In this document: piece by piece, positions 7,610-14,824 of the stretch | How the letters are laid out: the number at the start of each line of letters is the position of its first letter | Position numbering within the stretch: the stretch's first letter is position 1 | Origin: CAYFQV01 sp964654185 | Lineage (GTDB): Bacteria; Spirochaetota; Spirochaetia; DSM-27196; PWMO01 | Direction of reading: 5' to 3' | Assembly (NCBI GenBank): GCA_964654185.1 | Contig: CAZZIE010000037.1 | Coordinates: 1 to 34,433, forward strand | DNA: 34,433 bases | The notes under the pieces: generated by a model | Seen by the model: the letters and a program-made list of their open reading frames with translations, nothing else | The model's database searches: none | Told to the model about the DNA's origin: nothing | Program-made: the position numbers and the translations under genes

Positions 7610-8431
7610 CTACGAGCGCTTCCGGTGAATCCAGCTCACTGCGTAATCGACGCAGGCGCGCTGCGGAAAGAGATAGCAGCGCGCACGCCCGACCGTTCCT
7701 TCCGCCACGAGGCTCTTGTGGTGCTTCAGGAAGTCGTGGCCGAGTTGCTCGAAATCGGAGCTATCGATAGCCACGTCCTCGAAGGGCTTCCAGCGACGGT
7801 GACCCTCGACCATGATGGGGGCGTGCCGGGTCATGGTCTCCTTTTTCCGGTACTCCGCGCGGTACTCCGCCAGATGGAACGAGGTGTTCTTGTCGAAACC
7901 GACGCCCAGAAGAAGGACAAGGGCATCGGCCTCATAGAGGCGGGCGAGGGGGGACCCTTCGCCGAGACCGAAGTCCAGAGGGTGGTCCGTGGTCATGTCG
8001 ATGGCTCCGTCGCCCCAGGCGGCGAAGGAGAAGTGCGGGTGGCGGCTCCGTACGGTGGCCGGTTGGGTCCGGAAAGCCTCCGGAATGGCTCCCATGCCGA
8101 CGGAGGGTGTGCCGTCCGGATCGTAGGGCGGCATGGTGGCACGGATCTCTTCCCACCAGGACTCGGGGACAGCCGGCGCGGTCCACGTCTCGGGATCGGA
8201 GAGGTGCGCCGTCTGGGTGGGCATGACCAGGGTGCCGTACGAGCGCACCGCCGTCTCGAGTGCCTCGACGACGGCCTGGGCGCCGCCGCACACCCAGCCC
8301 AGTGATTTCAGCGAGGAGTGCACACAAAGCGTCGAGCCGGGAGTAACACCGAGGGCCTCCAGATCCGCGGCAATGCCTGCGGCGGTGACCGGCGCATCCT
8401 GCGCCTCAACGAGCCGACGAATCGTCTCCAT
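7610..8431 (-). CDS. AAC(3)-family aminoglycoside/antibiotic N-acetyltransferase-like protein
   Basis: A 273-residue antibiotic_NAT (AAC(3)/YokD fold) protein. Family marks: VHSSLKSLGWVCGGAQAVVEAL (about 37-58), GTLVMPTQT (66-74), PSVGMGAIPEAFRT (about 108-121), SRHPHFSFAAWGDGA (128-142), and GVGFDKNTSFHLAEY (about 176-190). Known members acetylate the 3-amino group of aminoglycosides using acetyl-CoA, but many chromosomal homologues have unknown substrates, so resistance should not be assumed. The ATG at 8431 has GGAGGAG upstream and lies inside the end of rlmE (26-nt overlap, 8406-8431), implying coupled translation. Confidence 0.85.
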   Translation of the reverse strand: METIRRLVEAQDAPVTAAGIAADLEALGVTPGSTLCVHSSLKSLGWVCGGAQAVVEALETAVRSYGTLVMPTQTAHLSDPETWTAPAVPESWWEEIRATMPPYDPDGTPSVGMGAIPEAFRTQPATVRSRHPHFSFAAWGDGAIDMTTDHPLDFGLGEGSPLARLYEADALVLLLGVGFDKNTSFHLAEYRAEYRKKETMTRHAPIMVEGHRRWKPFEDVAIDSSDFEQLGHDFLKHHKSLVAEGTVGRARCYLFPQRACVDYAVSWIHRKRS

Positions 8432-9035
8432 GGCCGTCTCCTCCCCGGTAACCCAGCCCCACCAGATAGACCTCGAAGGACTCCTTCCGCGAGGCCGCCG
8501 GCTTTGCCTGAGCCACCTTGTCGAAGAGGTGTTGCATGTCGCCGCGCAGGCGCTGCTCCGCCCCTCCCTGGAATAGCTTAACAGCTACGGCGCCGCCGTG
8601 CCTCAACACGCTCCCGGCAATGGCCACGGCGCTTTCCACCAGCGCCTCGGATCGCGCGGTATCGACCGTCCGGTTCCCGGTGGTCGCAGGGGCAGCGTCG
8701 CTCACGACCGCGTCGTAGGGGCCGTGAGCATCGATCTCAGATATGGTCTTCTGATCGGTGAAATCCCCCTGGAGGGATACGAGGTTCTCCGGGCCGGAGA
8801 TTTCGAGGGGCTGGAGGTCGCACGCCACGACGAGGCCGGCGGAGCCGACGATTTCCAGGAGGCGCTGGGACCAGCTGCCGGGTGCCGCGCCGAGGTCGAG
8901 GACGCGGGCGCCCGGGCGGACCAGGCGGAACTTCTTCTGCAGCTCGTCGAGCTTGTACACGGAGCGGGCGTGGTAGCCGGAAGCCTGAGCGCGTCGTGTG
9001 TAGTGATCCTTTCGACGCCCGCCGCTCTTTGCCAT
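8406..9035 (-). CDS. rlmE: 23S rRNA (uridine-2'-O-)-methyltransferase RlmE (FtsJ/RrmJ)
   Basis: 209 residues, the usual FtsJ length. The SAM-binding motif VLDLGAAPGSWSQRLL lies at 45-60. The catalytic K-D-K-E tetrad is complete: K28 (VYKLDEL), D113 (VSDAAP), K153 (VKLFQGG) and E188 (SFEVYLVGLGY). RlmE methylates the 2'-OH of U2552 in the A-loop of 23S rRNA late in 50S assembly. The first residues KSGGRRKDHYTRRAQ are basic, as in known RlmE. The tail after about 197 is a short Gly/Asp/Ser extension that encodes the overlap with the next gene. The preceding hydrolase gene ends 3 nt before this start, so the genes form one operon. Confidence 0.95.
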   Translation of the reverse strand: MAKSGGRRKDHYTRRAQASGYHARSVYKLDELQKKFRLVRPGARVLDLGAAPGSWSQRLLEIVGSAGLVVACDLQPLEISGPENLVSLQGDFTDQKTISEIDAHGPYDAVVSDAAPATTGNRTVDTARSEALVESAVAIAGSVLRHGGAVAVKLFQGGAEQRLRGDMQHLFDKVAQAKPAASRKESFEVYLVGLGYRGGDGHGDDSSAR

Positions 9036-9038
9036 TTC

Positions 9039-9830
9039 CTACATCCCTGCAGCGCGCTCAACGAAACGTGAGAGGGCGTCCGCCAGATAGCGCGGATGCT
9101 CCGCCGGGACGACGTGTCCGGTCTCGGGAACGCGCAAGACGTCCAGTCCCGGCGCCGACAGGGCAAGCCGGAGCAGCGCTTCATGGGTAACGTACTCGTC
9201 CAGCTCCCCGGTCATGGCCAGGATGGGGGCCGCGGTCTCCTCCACGACGTAGCGCGTCTCAGTCCGGGAGAGATAGGCGAGCATCTGTCCGACGACACCG
9301 ACGGGATCCATGCCCTCGGCATCCGCAAGGAGCTCTTCGTAGGGGGAGCCCTCCTGTATCTTGCTGTCCTCTGCAAAGATGGTAGGCACGTAGTTGCGCA
9401 CGAAGCGCTTGAGGGATGTCTGCTGAACCTGCCGGACCGCGTCGGACCACCACAACACGTCGGGCGTGTTGATCGGCCCGGCGAGGGCGTTACACGCAAT
9501 GATGCCGGACACGCGGCGGGGCTCCCGTTCGAGGGCGCGGAAAGCGACGTAGGCGCCGAGGTCATGGCCGCAGAGTACCGTCTCGTTGATCTGCAGCTCA
9601 TCCATGACGGCAAAGAGATCGTCCACGTAGGACTCCATGGTGTACTGGCCGCTACCCACTTCGCTCTCGCCGGCGCCGCGGAGATCGTAGGTCACCACAC
9701 CGACATTCTCCTCAACCGACTCGAGGGCGGCGCGCCAGATCTTCCGGCTCATGAGCAAGCCGTGAATGCATACGGCGCTCCTGCGCTCGAGATCCCCGTG
9801 AACATCGACGGAAAGGCCTTGTATCTTCAT
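9039..9830 (-). CDS. Alpha/beta-hydrolase with Asp nucleophile (epoxide hydrolase/haloalkane dehalogenase-like)
   Basis: I choose the ATG at 9828-9830, giving 263 residues beginning MKIQGLSVDVHG. The frame is open to 9923, but the extra 31 residues are Pro/Arg-rich and would leave only 26 nt to the divergent rhomboid start. Marks: oxyanion motif CIHGLLMSRKIW (21-32), TYDLRGAGES (47-56), nucleophile elbow CGHDLGA with Asp90 instead of the usual Ser, acid region TGELDEYV (E209/D211) and catalytic His239 in PETGHVVPAEHP. The base reading at 9561-9563 confirms GAC. An Asp nucleophile is characteristic of soluble epoxide hydrolases and haloalkane/haloacid dehalogenases rather than esterases. The substrate is unknown. 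First gene of the run with rlmE. Confidence 0.82.
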   Translation of the reverse strand: MKIQGLSVDVHGDLERRSAVCIHGLLMSRKIWRAALESVEENVGVVTYDLRGAGESEVGSGQYTMESYVDDLFAVMDELQINETVLCGHDLGAYVAFRALEREPRRVSGIIACNALAGPINTPDVLWWSDAVRQVQQTSLKRFVRNYVPTIFAEDSKIQEGSPYEELLADAEGMDPVGVVGQMLAYLSRTETRYVVEETAAPILAMTGELDEYVTHEALLRLALSAPGLDVLRVPETGHVVPAEHPRYLADALSRFVERAAGM

Positions 9831-9913
9831 TGCGGGGTGCAGGATACGGGTCTCAGCCGCCGGATGCAAGCGGGGCGGGCGCGCCCACGCGGGAGCCGCT
9901 CCGGCCGGCGTTC

Positions 9914-9942
9914 TTGACCGCACATCCCGGCGCCCGTATTGT
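9914..9942 (+). promoter_or_regulatory. Sigma70-type promoter placed for a leaderless rhomboid mRNA
   Basis: TTGACC (9914-9919), a 17-nt spacer, then TATTGT (9937-9942). The start codon ATG begins at 9950, seven bases after the -10, which is where transcription should start. No Shine-Dalgarno sequence precedes the ATG, in agreement with a leaderless transcript. Confidence 0.55.
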
Positions 9943-9949
9943 TATCCCC

Positions 9950-10591
9950 ATGGCGCAGCAGAACTTCCTGAGACGGCCCCTCCCGTACAACCACTACCAC
10001 GCCTCGTTCATCCTCATTGGCCTCAACGTCCTCGTGTACCTGATCTCCCGGGTGTCACCGTCGGCCATCCAGTACATGGCCATGAACCCGGTCCTGGTCG
10101 TGCAGGAAGGGTGGTGGTGGCAGCCCGTCTCATACATGTTTGCCCATGCCGGACTGACTCACATCCTCTTCAACATGCTGGGTATCCTGTTCTTCGGCAC
10201 TCAGGTCGAGCGCCGCATGGGGAGTAACGAGTTCCTCCTCTTCTACCTGGTGACCGGTGTTCTGGCGGGGCTCTTCTCCCTGGGATTCTACTGGCTCACG
10301 GGGAACTACCGCGTCTTCCTCCTCGGCGCTTCCGGGGCGGTCTTCGCGGTTCTTCTTGCCTTCGCGACCTTCTTCCCCAGCGCCATGATCTACATCTTCG
10401 GCATCATCCCCATCCGGGCGCCGATCCTGGTGCTCGGCTACACTGCAATCGAGCTCTTCGCTCAGATCGCCGGGGGCGGCGGGAACATTGCCCACCTGAC
10501 GCACCTGGCGGGCTTCCTCTTCGCCTTTCTCTACTTTGTCGTGCGAATGGGCGTGAATCCCATCCGCGTCATGATCGAGGACATGCGGTAG
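9950..10591 (+). CDS. Rhomboid-family intramembrane serine protease
   Basis: 213 residues with about six membrane helices. The start is the ATG at 9950; upstream in-frame codons lie within the promoter. Motifs: HILFN (H71 to N75, the HxxxN of helix 2), GASGAVFAV with catalytic Ser128, and NIAHLTHLAGFLFAF with catalytic His185. The Ser-His dyad is therefore complete and an active protease is expected. The WR element is represented by the L1 loop VERRMGSNEFLLFY (86-99). Rhomboids cut substrate transmembrane helices near the outer face of the inner membrane. Substrates are unknown. It diverges from the hydrolase operon and is followed by an exported protein of unknown function. Confidence 0.92.
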   Translation: MAQQNFLRRPLPYNHYHASFILIGLNVLVYLISRVSPSAIQYMAMNPVLVVQEGWWWQPVSYMFAHAGLTHILFNMLGILFFGTQVERRMGSNEFLLFYLVTGVLAGLFSLGFYWLTGNYRVFLLGASGAVFAVLLAFATFFPSAMIYIFGIIPIRAPILVLGYTAIELFAQIAGGGGNIAHLTHLAGFLFAFLYFVVRMGVNPIRVMIEDMR

Positions 10592-10675
10592 CCCGCGTAC
10601 CGGTTCGGGAAGGCGCTCTGCTATTTCGCGTTCCGCGTCGTTTGGAGCGGTCGGCTTCACGCCGAAACTGTAGAC

Positions 10676-11377
10676 ATGAGCCGGCTGTCCGGAACCGTTC
10701 GGACCTTTCGAAGATATCTGTTCATATCGATGCTCACGGGCCTGGCGCTCGCGCCGCTTCGCGGCCAGGAGTCCATGGACTCTCAGCTCATTTTCACTCT
10801 GTGGGTGGATCTGGAGCCGGCCATCGCTGCCGGCGAGGAGACGCCGCGGACGGAGGAGCGGGCGTCCGAGCTCCTCTTCCGGGAGGCGGTCTTCGTCGCA
10901 AGCGGCTTGATCTACGGATACACGTATGAGTACGTCCCCCCGGACTCCGCGCGCCGGATCGAAGAGGCCTTCACGCTCACCCCCCGCGCCGAAGTGCGTC
11001 GCGGGGACCCCCGCCTGGAGGCGATCGACGGCTATATCCGGGACAAGCGCGTCTATTCACAGTTTCTCTATCGCCTGGAACCCTTCCAGCAGCAGTGGCT
11101 CGAAAGCTGGGCAAGCAGCGCTCTTCCGCGAGTGGAAGGGGTTGGCGAGGTCCCCTGGTGGCAGGGGCACGAGAGCAAGCTCGCGTCGATTGAGGAAGCC
11201 GTGAAGAGTGCGATTCGGAATCACCTGCGAACTCAGGTGCGTAACAAGCCCCGGCGCTCCCGGGGCTCGGTCATCCTGACCCGGGAGCCCAGGGTCTTCG
11301 TTGACGCCGGGGCGTATCGGGCGGAGGTGAGTGTTCGGATCAAGGTGGACGAGGTGGATCCCCAGTCGGTCTTCTGA
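10676..11377 (+). CDS. Exported protein of unknown function
   Basis: 233 residues starting MSRLSGTVRTFRRYLFISML, with a basic N-region and a hydrophobic core to about residue 29, so a signal peptide is likely; there is no lipobox Cys. I recognise no domain in the mature part. It contains LFREAVFVASGLIYGYTYEYVPPD, an acidic/basic helical middle, and ends with an apparent beta segment, AYRAEVSVRIKVDEVDPQ. Codon use and composition resemble the neighbours, so it looks like a real gene. It starts 84 nt after the rhomboid gene with no convincing ribosome site. It converges with phnE. It may be a lineage-specific periplasmic protein. Confidence 0.7.
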   Translation: MSRLSGTVRTFRRYLFISMLTGLALAPLRGQESMDSQLIFTLWVDLEPAIAAGEETPRTEERASELLFREAVFVASGLIYGYTYEYVPPDSARRIEEAFTLTPRAEVRRGDPRLEAIDGYIRDKRVYSQFLYRLEPFQQQWLESWASSALPRVEGVGEVPWWQGHESKLASIEEAVKSAIRNHLRTQVRNKPRRSRGSVILTREPRVFVDAGAYRAEVSVRIKVDEVDPQSVF

Positions 11378-11406
11378 ACCGGCGGGGCGGTAACACCCAG
11401 CCGGTT
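11377..11406. terminator. Hairpin between convergent genes (possible bidirectional terminator)
   Basis: AACCGGC (11377-11383) pairs perfectly with GCCGGTT (11400-11406) across a 16-nt loop that contains GGG/CCC pairs. It begins at the stop codon of the exported protein gene and sits before the end of phnE (11435). There is no T-tract on either side, so termination strength is uncertain. Confidence 0.35.
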
Positions 11407-11434
11407 CGAGCCGACCAACAATCTTTGCACCAGT

Positions 11435-12955
11435 TTACATGAGCCGAGCACGGATCTCCGCGCTGACGTAGTCCAGCACCGCAACCGTCACCGCAATGAA
11501 CCACACCGCAATGCCTGCCGCCTGGTAGTCCAGGAGGCGGATGTACTGCACCAGCAGGAAGCCGATACCACCACCGCCGACCAGACCAATGACCGTCGAC
11601 ATCCGGACATTGATGTCCCATCGGTAGATCGAGAAGGAGATGAACGGCGAGATCATCTGCGGAATCACCGCGAAGACGATGGTCTGAATGCCGTTTGCTC
11701 CCGTGGCCTGAATCGCCTCAATGGGGCCGTGATCAATGCCTTCGATCGCTTCCGAGTAGAGCTTGCCGAGGGCGGCGATCGAGTGGAGCGTCAGCGCGAC
11801 GATACCCGCGAAGGGTCCCAGGCCCACCCAGACGACCGCGATGAGCGCCCAGATGAGCGGCTCAATGGACCTGACGATGTTGAGGATCGTTCGGGTGATG
11901 TAGTAGATCGCCATGGTCACTGCGGAGCCCCCCATGATGTTCCGGGCGGCCAGGAAGCTGATCGGAACGGAGAAAATGATGCCGAAGAACGTAGCCATCA
12001 TCCCCATGAAGATCGTTTCCACCATGCGCCCGATGGTCAGGCGCAACGGCTCACTCGGCAGGGGCGGACCTGTCTCCGAGGTCTGCCGCGCCTCCACCCG
12101 GTGGATCTGCGCTCCCTGCGCGCTGGGCGGCACGAGGCGATAGGGCATGATGACGTCAAGCTCGAAGCTTCCCTGATCGTCCGTCATGACCGACACGTAC
12201 GCGCCCTCCTGGCGGATACGGAACTCATTGCCTATCGGGTCGCGCCACCAGATCTGTGTACGCGTGTTCGGTTCGAAGTTCTCGCCTTCGAGGTGGAGCT
12301 CCGTCCCTGGCACGATGTTGCCCTGCTCATCCTGGACGGAGAGTTGCCCGCGGCGGGGCTCCGAAGTCAGATGGGCCTCGCCCTCCTCACGCGGAGGCAG
12401 TTCGGGCAGCTCACCCTCATCCCCGATCACGATCGGCACGTGTGCGGACACGGATTCAGTCTCGTACGTGATCGCCGCTTCCCATGGCCACAGCACGCGG
12501 GACAGCGGGGGCAAAGCGTCAGGCGCCTCGCGAATCATCCGTCCCACGTCAATCTCGCTGATCTGCCAGCCCAGGACGAAGAAGGTTCCGAGGACCGCGA
12601 AGAAGACGCCGGATCGTTTCTTCTGTCCGTGCCGGGCGCACCTGTACGCGTCGAAGATGTTCACAAGCCACAGAAGAATCAGGAAGATGAGTACGAGGAT
12701 GACGAAGGTCGGCTCCAGGTCGAGGGACTTGGCAACACGCTCCCCGAAGAGCTCCTCTCGCCGGGCAATCTCAACGATTCGCCACCAGTAGATCACGATC
12801 GACGTCGCAAGCGCGGCGAAGATCAGCACGCCCCGCTGGACCTGTCGGGCGAGTACCTGGCCGAGGCCGGGAATCACCAACGAAAGCGCGCCGGCGACAC
12901 CCGGCTGGACCAGACTCTGCTTGGATGCCTTCAACCTGGATGGTCCTCTACTCAT
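11435..12955 (-). CDS. phnE: PhnE-type phosphonate/phosphate ABC permease with N-terminal extension and embedded periplasmic beta-rich domain
   Basis: 506 residues, nearly twice the usual PhnE length of about 260-300. N-terminal part: a PGLGQ-type hydrophobic pair (about 20-58), a membrane segment (82-103) and another (115-133) followed by ISEIDVGRMIRE, which resembles the region after TM1 in ordinary PhnE. Then comes a hydrophilic stretch (about 160-305) including GTELHLEGENFEPNTRTQIW (217-236), which reads like an IPT/Ig-like beta-sandwich. The BPD_transp_1 core follows (312-500): ETIFMGMMATFFGIIFSVPISFLAARN, then the EAA loop EAIQATGANGIQTIVFAVIPQ (413-433) that docks on the ATPase. Its start overlaps phnC by 8 nt and has GGAGG upstream. 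Third gene of the phnD-phnC-phnE operon. Substrate may be phosphonate, phosphate or phosphite, or a related compound. Confidence 0.85.
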   Translation of the reverse strand: MSRGPSRLKASKQSLVQPGVAGALSLVIPGLGQVLARQVQRGVLIFAALATSIVIYWWRIVEIARREELFGERVAKSLDLEPTFVILVLIFLILLWLVNIFDAYRCARHGQKKRSGVFFAVLGTFFVLGWQISEIDVGRMIREAPDALPPLSRVLWPWEAAITYETESVSAHVPIVIGDEGELPELPPREEGEAHLTSEPRRGQLSVQDEQGNIVPGTELHLEGENFEPNTRTQIWWRDPIGNEFRIRQEGAYVSVMTDDQGSFELDVIMPYRLVPPSAQGAQIHRVEARQTSETGPPLPSEPLRLTIGRMVETIFMGMMATFFGIIFSVPISFLAARNIMGGSAVTMAIYYITRTILNIVRSIEPLIWALIAVVWVGLGPFAGIVALTLHSIAALGKLYSEAIEGIDHGPIEAIQATGANGIQTIVFAVIPQMISPFISFSIYRWDINVRMSTVIGLVGGGGIGFLLVQYIRLLDYQAAGIAVWFIAVTVAVLDYVSAEIRARLM

Positions 12956-13742
12956 TGGTTTCCTCCACCGTGCGCTTCGCTGCGCTGACGCGCTCGGCTT
13001 CCTCGCCGTAGATCTCTTTGAACTCTTCGTCGGTCATCTTTCGGATGTCTTCCCGGCTTCCCTCGTAGACAACCTCGCCGTCGCGCAGACCGATGACCCG
13101 GGATGCGTATCGCTGGACCAGGTCCAGATAGTGCAGGCTGCAGATGACCGTCATCCCGTCTTCCTGGTTGAGCTGTTCCAGGTAGCCCAGGATGGTGTGC
13201 GCCAGCACCGGATCCAGGCTGGCTACCGGCTCGTCCGCAAGAATCACCTTGGGCTCCTGCATGAGCGCCCGGGCAATGCCCACGCGCTGCTGCTGCCCGC
13301 CGGAGAGCTCACTGGCGCGCTTGTTTGCCTGCTCGGTGATCCCAACGCGCCGGAGCGCGGCGTATGCAGCCTCTCGATCCCTGTGAGGAAATCGATGCAA
13401 CACGCTGGACCAGGGGCTGACGTAGCCAAGGCGTCCGGCGAGCACGTTCGTCAGGACGCTCGATCGCTTGACCAGGTTGAACTGCTGGAAGATCATGCCG
13501 AAGTTCCGCCGGATGGTGCGGAGCTCCTGGGTTCGTGCCGCGGTGATGTCCTGTTCGTCCCAATGAATGGTCCCTTCGGTGGGATCAATGAGCCGGTTGA
13601 TGCACCGTAGCAGGGTGGACTTTCCCGATCCGGAAAGGCCGATCACGACCAGGAACTCGCCGTCCTGCACGTCGAAGCTGACATCGGTCAGCGCCTCGGT
13701 ACCATCGTCATAGATCTTTGTCAGGTTGCGGACCCGTAGCAT
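12948..13742 (-). CDS. phnC: PhnC-type phosphonate ABC transporter ATP-binding protein
   Basis: 264 residues. Walker A GLSGSGKST (about 35-43), Q-loop IFQQFNLV (about 83-90), ABC signature LSGGQQQRVGIARAL (about 145-159), Walker B VILADEPVASLD (about 165-176) and the switch His in CSLHYLD (about 201-207). All ATPase elements are present. The spacing and the phrases LVKRSSVLTNVLAGRLGY and NRLIDPTEG are characteristic of PhnC. It energises uptake through the permease encoded next, with an 8-nt overlap. The start ATG has GGGGGAGGAG upstream. A strong hairpin in the 81-nt gap after phnD may lower its expression relative to the binding protein. Confidence 0.93.
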   Translation of the reverse strand: MLRVRNLTKIYDDGTEALTDVSFDVQDGEFLVVIGLSGSGKSTLLRCINRLIDPTEGTIHWDEQDITAARTQELRTIRRNFGMIFQQFNLVKRSSVLTNVLAGRLGYVSPWSSVLHRFPHRDREAAYAALRRVGITEQANKRASELSGGQQQRVGIARALMQEPKVILADEPVASLDPVLAHTILGYLEQLNQEDGMTVICSLHYLDLVQRYASRVIGLRDGEVVYEGSREDIRKMTDEEFKEIYGEEAERVSAAKRTVEETNE

Positions 13743-13767
13743 GCTTGCTCCTCCCCCGGAACGCCAA

Positions 13768-13799
13768 AAGCGGCTTCCCGGTTACCCAGGAAGCCGCTT
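13768..13799 (-). terminator. Intra-operon hairpin between phnD and phnC (attenuator/leaky terminator)
   Basis: An 11-bp perfect inverted repeat, AAGCGGCTTCC (13768-13778) and GGAAGCCGCTT (13789-13799), has a 10-nt loop. On the transcribed minus strand the stem is followed by TTTTGG, a short U-run. It lies between the stop of phnD and the ribosome site of phnC. The expected effect is partial termination or 3'-end protection of phnD mRNA, yielding more binding protein than ATPase/permease. Confidence 0.5.
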
Positions 13800-13823
13800 C
13801 GAATGTACGTGGGGTCTGTGTGA

Positions 13824-14729
13824 CTATTCCTGCAGATCCTCGACCTCGAGACCTGAGGCCTGGAGAACCTGGCGGAAGGGATCGTAGAAGGTGTCGTCCC
13901 GTCGGACGAGTCCGGTCCAGGAGTACGCCTGACTGAGTGCTTCCTGGCCCTCTTCAGTCTCGGCGATTTCGAGAAGCGCCGTTACGATCTGCTCGCGCAT
14001 CTCCTCGGGCACGGAGGGATGAAATTGAACGCCGTCGTTCGGGATGTCTTCAGAGACGGCGATAACGCGCACGGCTTCCATGACGTCGGGATTGTCGTCT
14101 TCGATGGTGCCCCGGGCATCGACGTAGGTTGCGCCGGCGTCGACATCGCCGTTGTAGACCGCCGCGACGACTGCGGGGTGACCGCCGGCGTCAACGATCT
14201 CTTCGAGATCCTGCTCGGGAACGATGCCCTGCGAGCGCATGGTCAGCATGGGGATGATCCAGCCGGACGTTGAGAGCGGGTCGGGGCGCGCGAAGGTTCT
14301 ACCCTCGAGATCGGCTATCTCGGTGATATCGCTGTCGGAACGGGTGATAATCTGTCCGTTGTAGGTCGGGCTCCCGAAACGAACGGAGACCAGAGCCGAT
14401 TCCGCCACGCCGCGATCGGCTGCGAGCACGTACGAGAAGGTCGCGAGAGACGCGATGTGGGCGCCCGGGGGGTCACTCGACAACGCTTCGATCACGCCGG
14501 CATACTCCGTCGCCACGCTGACCTCGACGACCAGGCCGGTCTTGTCATAGATCATGTCGGCAACTTCTTCGCCGCCGGCTATGATCTCCTGGGTTTCACC
14601 GCTGGGAACGAAGGACCAGATGAGGGGATTCTCATCCGTTCCAAGCTCAGCCGGCTCCTGCTGGCCCGCGGCAAAGACACCGCTTACAACCAGAACAAGG
14701 GCACCAATGAGAAGGAATGCCTTCTTCAT
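13824..14729 (-). CDS. phnD: PhnD-type phosphate/phosphonate ABC transporter substrate-binding protein
   Basis: The ATG at 14727-14729 is preceded by a clear AAAAGGAGG, giving 301 residues. The signal peptide (about 1-20) ends VSGVFA-AGQQEPA, with no lipobox Cys. The mature protein is a PBP2 fold of the phosphate/phosphite/phosphonate family: WSFVPSGETQEI (about 38-49), ALSSDPPGAHIASLATFSYVLA, YNGQIITRSDSDITEIADLEGRTFARPDPLSTSGWIIP, AAVYNGDVDAGATYVDAR, and QFHPSVPEEMREQI. The phrase DLEGRTFARPDPLSTSGWIIP corresponds to the family's DLKGK-FAFxDPxSTSGxxxP anion-binding loop. The frame runs open to 15035 but without plausible protein. It leads the operon from its own promoter at 14788-14816. Which oxyanion it binds is not deducible. 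Confidence 0.92.
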   Translation of the reverse strand: MKKAFLLIGALVLVVSGVFAAGQQEPAELGTDENPLIWSFVPSGETQEIIAGGEEVADMIYDKTGLVVEVSVATEYAGVIEALSSDPPGAHIASLATFSYVLAADRGVAESALVSVRFGSPTYNGQIITRSDSDITEIADLEGRTFARPDPLSTSGWIIPMLTMRSQGIVPEQDLEEIVDAGGHPAVVAAVYNGDVDAGATYVDARGTIEDDNPDVMEAVRVIAVSEDIPNDGVQFHPSVPEEMREQIVTALLEIAETEEGQEALSQAYSWTGLVRRDDTFYDPFRQVLQASGLEVEDLQE

Positions 14730-14787
14730 TTTTGATCCTCCTTTTGGGAATCCGAGATTGTTAAACGCGACCGCACGGTACGCCCGC

Positions 14788-14816
14788 ATTATTAACGTTT
14801 TGTGAGCATCCTGCAA
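14788..14816 (-). promoter_or_regulatory. Sigma70-type promoter of the phnD operon
   Basis: On the minus strand TTGCAG (14811-14816), a 17-nt spacer, then AATAAT (14788-14793). It lies in an AT-rich patch between the dehydrogenase gene (ends 14825) and phnD, and leaves a leader of about 50 nt that ends in a strong ribosome site. No Pho-box-like direct repeats were evident by eye. Confidence 0.55.
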
Positions 14817-14824
14817 TCCGATTC

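Noticed and set aside
7610..8431. Calling the AAC(3)-like gene an antibiotic-resistance determinant
   Set aside because: Family membership is clear but substrate is not, there is no mobile element, and it is embedded in a housekeeping operon.
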